Part shown: positions 56,721-60,000 of the stretch, in pieces
Layout: every line of letters starts with the position of its first letter
Position numbering within the stretch: position 1 is the first letter of the stretch
Assembly: GCA_030704615.1 (NCBI GenBank)
Contig: CM060733.1
Coordinates: forward strand, 40,922,001 to 40,982,000
Reading direction: 5' to 3'
Origin: Takakia lepidozioides
Taxonomy: Eukaryota > Streptophyta > Takakiopsida > Takakiales > Takakiaceae
DNA length: 60,000 bases
Program-made: the position numbers and the translations under genes
The notes under the pieces: generated by a model
Told to the model about the DNA's origin: nothing
The model's input: only the letters and a program-made list of their open reading frames with translations
Database searches by the model: none

Positions 56721-58013
56721 CAGCAGCTCTTGTTGGTGTACAAGGGCGAGACGGCACTCCAAAGGAAGATCCGGAAGGCTTGCCGGAAGGATGAGCTGAC
56801 GAAGTCCGTGATGCAGGACTTGAGGATGGGGATTAAATCGCAGTTCCACTTGCAAAATGGACTGCTCCGGTATAAGCAAAAGCGTCTCTACGTGCCGAAG
56901 GGAGGGATCAGGGATAGTCTCTTGAGAGAATGCCATGATAGCCCGCTTGCGGGCCACGGTGGAGCCAAGCGCACTGCGGCACTCTTGAAGAAAGAGTATT
57001 TCTGGCCCAAACTGAGGGAAGAGGCAGAGGAGTATGTCAAGACATGCACCACATGCCAACAAAACCAGAGCGAGTACAAAAAGCAAGCGGGGCTGTTACA
57101 ACCCTTGCCGATCCCAGAGGGGACTTGGGAAAGCGTCTCGATGGATTTCATGTGCTATGCCGCTGTCAAAAGGATTCGATGCAATCATGGTGGTGGTAGA
57201 TAGGTTCAGTAAAATGGGCCATTTCATCCCCACCAAGGAGACGGCAACGGCGCAGGAGACAGGGCGACTTTACTTCGCCCACGTCTTAAAGCATCATGGA
57301 GTCCCGAAGGATATTGTCTCGGACCGCGATCCAAAGTTTACGAGTAAATTCTGGAGAGCACTTTGGAAGAAGATGGGGACGAGGCTGAAGATGAGCACCG
57401 CCTTCCGACCTACGACGGATGGCCAAACGGAAAGAGTGAATTCCGTAGTGAAGCAATTCTTGCGGAATTACGTGTCGGCAGACCAATCAGACTGGATGGA
57501 ACACTTAGACGCGGCAGAGTTCTGTATAATAACACAGAACACTCCGCAACGGGAGTTTCCCCTTTTGTGTTGGTCTATGGAAAAGCACCTCTGGTGCCGA
57601 CAAGTTGGGCCGCCCAGGACGTTGAGGAACCGGCAGTAGCGGCGGTACTGGAAGAACGCGAGCGTTTGTTGAAGCTCGCAAAGTACAATAGTGCCAAAGC
57701 TAAGAAACGGTATGAAAGGCAGGCAAATCGGAAGTGGAGGGAAGTGAAGTTTGAGGCAGGCACAGAGGTCTGGTTGAACATCAAGAATTTCCGACTACCT
57801 CCGGAAGTGAGTCCGAAGTTCGTGCCTCCGTATGCGGGGCCCTTTCGCATTCGGAAGGTTATGAATGAGGATGTGTATGAATTGGAGCTGCCGGCAAACA
57901 GCAAGGTGCACCCAGTATTCCATGTCTCCCTTTTGAAACCTTACTTCAAAGATGAAGCGCGTCCGAATCGGCATCAAGTGTTGCGTCCGCGCACCTATGC
58001 TGTTGGATCATGA
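56721..58013 (+). pseudogene. Integrase of the chromodomain element
   Basis: The zinc-binding HHCC module appears as CHDSPLAGHGGAKR followed by CTTCQQN, in frame with RNase H to 57203. A shift near 57165 leads to the core: FDAIMVVVDRFSKMGHF, IVSDRDPKF and TDGQTERVNSV, with D and E spaced by 35 residues in DD35E fashion. The first Asp (SMDFM) is on the far side of the shift. Another shift near 57540 leads to the C-terminal part (VSPFVLVYGKAPL, VHPVFHVSLLKPY). Integrase inserts the cDNA; the breaks make it non-functional. Confidence 0.88.
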
Positions 58014-58206
58014 AAATGAACCTGAGTACGAGGTGGAGGCAATACTTAAGTCGAGGAGGTTCAGGAACCGAGAAACGGAGTATCTCGTCAAATGGAAGGG
58101 CTATCATCATGTGGAGGCATCTTGGGTGCGTGCCTCAAAAATGGGAAACGCATCCGAGGCGGTTGCAGCTTTCGAAGGGCGACCTCAAAAGCGGAAGAAG
58201 CGTTGA
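58014..58206 (+). pseudogene. Chromodomain at the integrase C-terminus
   Basis: After a shift near 58010 the frame reads YEVEAILKSRRFRN, TEYLVKWKGYHHVEASW, the chromodomain core with the aromatic W and Y residues used for binding methylated histone tails, then a basic end KRKKR before the stop at 58206. In chromoviruses this domain directs insertion into heterochromatin. Confidence 0.85.
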
Positions 58207-58227
58207 TGGGGACATCACCTTGGAGCG

Positions 58228-58239
58228 TGGGGGAGGAAA
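58228..58239 (+). other. Possible polypurine tract
   Basis: TGGGGGAGGAAA follows the chromodomain stop by about 20 bp and is followed by TGCATGC, the usual place and form of a polypurine tract and LTR start in this group. It conflicts with the LTR start at 59112 (see findings). Confidence 0.4.
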
Positions 58240-59111
58240 TGCATGCTTAGCCCGGTTTAGCTAGCTCAGGAATCCGATTGCAAAAACTTGTATTGTACAA
58301 AAATTTGTTATAAAGGAAATGGGTTCCAAATATTGTACGTCCTATTGTGTTTGGAATGGTGATGCATGGTGTGGTTGGCTAGTGTGTAGAATGCATGCTA
58401 GCTTACAAAAGTGGGAGAGGTAAATTGGGTAATCGTGTATTTGCGCAGTGCCGAAATCGGGTGACTCCCATCCAAGGGGCAAGGAAACTTGCGCCTTCTT
58501 TGGGAGTTCACGTGCTAGTGCGCACCTGGCGCGTGCGCGTACTATAACTGCGCTACCGAGGGGGTTGCCTTGTAGTGCGGGCTAACGCGGAAGCTACGTG
58601 CTTTCGTTCACGTACTATAATCGTGTAGCCTCGGGACGAAGTCGTAGTGCGGCTTCGGCGTGTTCCCGCACCTCAGGCCAGCATTCCAAGACGGACCCAA
58701 TTGTAGTGATTGGGGCGCACGGTTGGTTCAAGGTTATCTTCCTAGTCAAAGAGGATTCCAGGTGAACCCTTGCTCAAGGTGATGCCAAAAGCGGCATCAT
58801 GAGCGATCGCAAGCAATGTTGTTGCAGTAAGGCGATTCGATCCTCGGGGAGGATCGTTCCTTGGCCTTGAAGTAGGCCAAGAAGAGTGCACTGGGAGGAG
58901 CTGGAGAGGCTCCACCCTTGGCCGGGACTTGGAGGAAGTCGGCCGAACTAGCTAGTGGAGAGTAGAGTCAAGTGTGGGGTTTGGTTCTTTGCCATGGGAC
59001 CGCCATGGTACAGAAACAAACTCCTTGATGTGGGACGCCACAACTTGGATGTTCGTTTCTACAAAATGGACAAGTCGATGAGGACATCGACTCCCTGTTG
59101 GTAGGGGTGTG
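58240..59111 (+). other. Non-coding region between chromodomain and 3' LTR similarity
   Basis: About 870 bp without coding potential. It is either 3' untranslated internal sequence or the first half of a longer 3' LTR whose 5' partner has been lost. Confidence 0.5.
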
Positions 59112-59837
59112 TGTCGCGGCCCTTTGCCTTGAGGGCAGGGGGTCGGGACACATGAGGGGCTGCCCCTGTGGTGGGGGCAGCGGCAGCGATAGGTATGGGG
59201 GGCTGAGGCACCCTTGAGTGCCCAAGGCACTCAGGGAAGCGGAGGCGCTCACTAGGTGGAGCCCCGCACACCGGGTTGCGGTGGGGGTGGCTCCACAAGG
59301 GGTGGTGGTAGCTTAGTGGGACTTAGTGGGGGTGGCATAGGACTCACCATGGGGGCGGAGACCTCGTGGTGGGAGTCGTGGGGAGTCTTGGGACTCATCA
59401 CGGTCCATAGGGGCCGTGGTGAGCGGGCCAAGACTCACCGCGACTCACCACCGGGAATCGAGGGTCTTCGTGGTGGTTCGCCATAAAATGGCATGGCTGG
59501 TTGTGAAACCCCCGCGGACAGCTACAGAAGTATATATAGGGAGTAGTAACCCCGAGAACGGTGCAAGCCCGTTGGTGACCAAAAACTAGTGAGTAAGCGA
59601 GCGAGCCGGAAAGCGACCAAAGAGTGGGGAGCTGTTCCGAACTGCCATCTACCAAAGGGAATTCTCCTAGTCCCAATTAGGTGGAGGGTTTTAGAGGGAA
59701 GCGAAAGGGGACCGTTATGTCCCGGTGAGCAGCCGAAGCTCCAAGTTGGCCCGGCGGCCAGGTTGGGAGTCAGGCGCGCGCATCAAAGCGAGTAACTATG
59801 ACTTGAAGGGGAGTTTACCGAAGTGAGGTGCGCGACA
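59112..59837 (+). repeat. 3' LTR
   Basis: Begins TGTCGCG and ends CGCGACA, a perfect 7-bp inverted terminus, and matches 52896-53599 over about 700 bp with roughly ten differences (for example GTAGTAGTAACC against GTAGTAACC). Confidence 0.85.
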
Positions 59838-60000
59838 AGACGAGTGTGTGCACCAAACATGGCATGAGGCCTTTCCATTGATGAATGAGGGAGTTCAGTG
59901 ACATCACCTGGATCTCCTCAGTTAGCTCATTTGGACACAGTGCCCATTACCTGGCAACCACCTGACTCAGGGATTTGTTTGCTAGACTTGTTTAGAGGCA
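59838..60000. other. Flank of the chromodomain element
   Basis: Begins with AGACG, the second target-site duplication copy. Nothing else is recognised before the window ends. Confidence 0.6.

Larger units (their letters stand above)
52896..59837 (+). mobile_element. Chromodomain Ty3/gypsy LTR retrotransposon
   Basis: LTRs flank a PBS, gag with CCHC knuckle, protease, RT, RNase H, integrase and a C-terminal chromodomain, in the order typical of chromoviruses. The LTRs differ at about ten positions in 700 bp by eye, so the insertion is fairly young, yet the coding region has at least six frameshifts and an RT active-site change. It is flanked by AGACG. Confidence 0.92.

Overview
This is nuclear DNA of a green plant-lineage eukaryote (streptophyte). 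Host genes are split by short GT-AG introns: a VPS41 gene, an intronless F-box gene and an NC/LRAT-domain gene fragment. The mobile DNA is of plant type: a chromodomain Ty3/gypsy element primed by an initiator-Met tRNA site, a CACTA element, and MULE-type transposase with Ulp1-like protease genes. A dynein-2-like heavy-chain exon points to a lineage that still makes cilia. A charophyte such as Chara, or a seedless land plant, would fit; this placement is inference.

Layout. 0.5-4.6 kb: 3' half of VPS41 on +. 4.4-6.2 kb: repeats whose partners lie at 35.7-40.1 kb, including an inverted copy of the VPS41 3' end. 6.2-12.2 kb: no recognised gene, with a GGGTTAC minisatellite at 9.5-10.6 kb. 12.2-34.1 kb: a large composite mobile region. 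It is bounded by inverted minisatellite arrays (GTAACCC on the left, GGGTTAC on the right). It holds a broken MULE-type transposase (+, 13.5-15.8 kb) convergent with a long Ulp1-protease gene (-, 31.9-17.2 kb). Introns of both genes are filled with the same GTAAC-type satellite, and part of the Ulp1-gene coding sequence looks like exonised satellite (Gly-Asp-Thr repeats).

Inside one intron of that Ulp1 gene sits a separate 9.3-kb DNA transposon (18279-27578). It has 16-bp perfect terminal inverted repeats and a perfect 8-bp target duplication (TCAAAGTA). It encodes an unfamiliar transposase-like protein on - and also carries a LINE fragment, cathepsin B exons and a dynein heavy-chain-like exon. 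This is the most interesting object in the window. Removing it in thought rejoins the two Ulp1-gene exons in the correct splice phase.

34.2-39.2 kb: a tRNA-derived SINE relic and minus-strand exons of an unrecognised gene. 40.4 kb: a GC-rich fold-back element. 43.6-44.9 kb: F-box gene (-). 45.8-46.2 kb: NC/LRAT-domain gene fragment (-). 47-48.9 kb: two copies of a poly(A)-tailed retroposon inside a tandem-repeat array. 48.8-60 kb: nested retroelements: a minus-strand Ty3-like fragment split by a non-autonomous CACTA element (49145-50291, TSD CTT), a plus-strand gag-protease relic, and a chromodomain Ty3/gypsy element (52896-59837, TSD AGACG) inserted next to it. Nearly all mobile coding regions carry frameshifts, stops or active-site changes. 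The intact or near-intact host genes are VPS41 (truncated only by the window edge) and the F-box gene.
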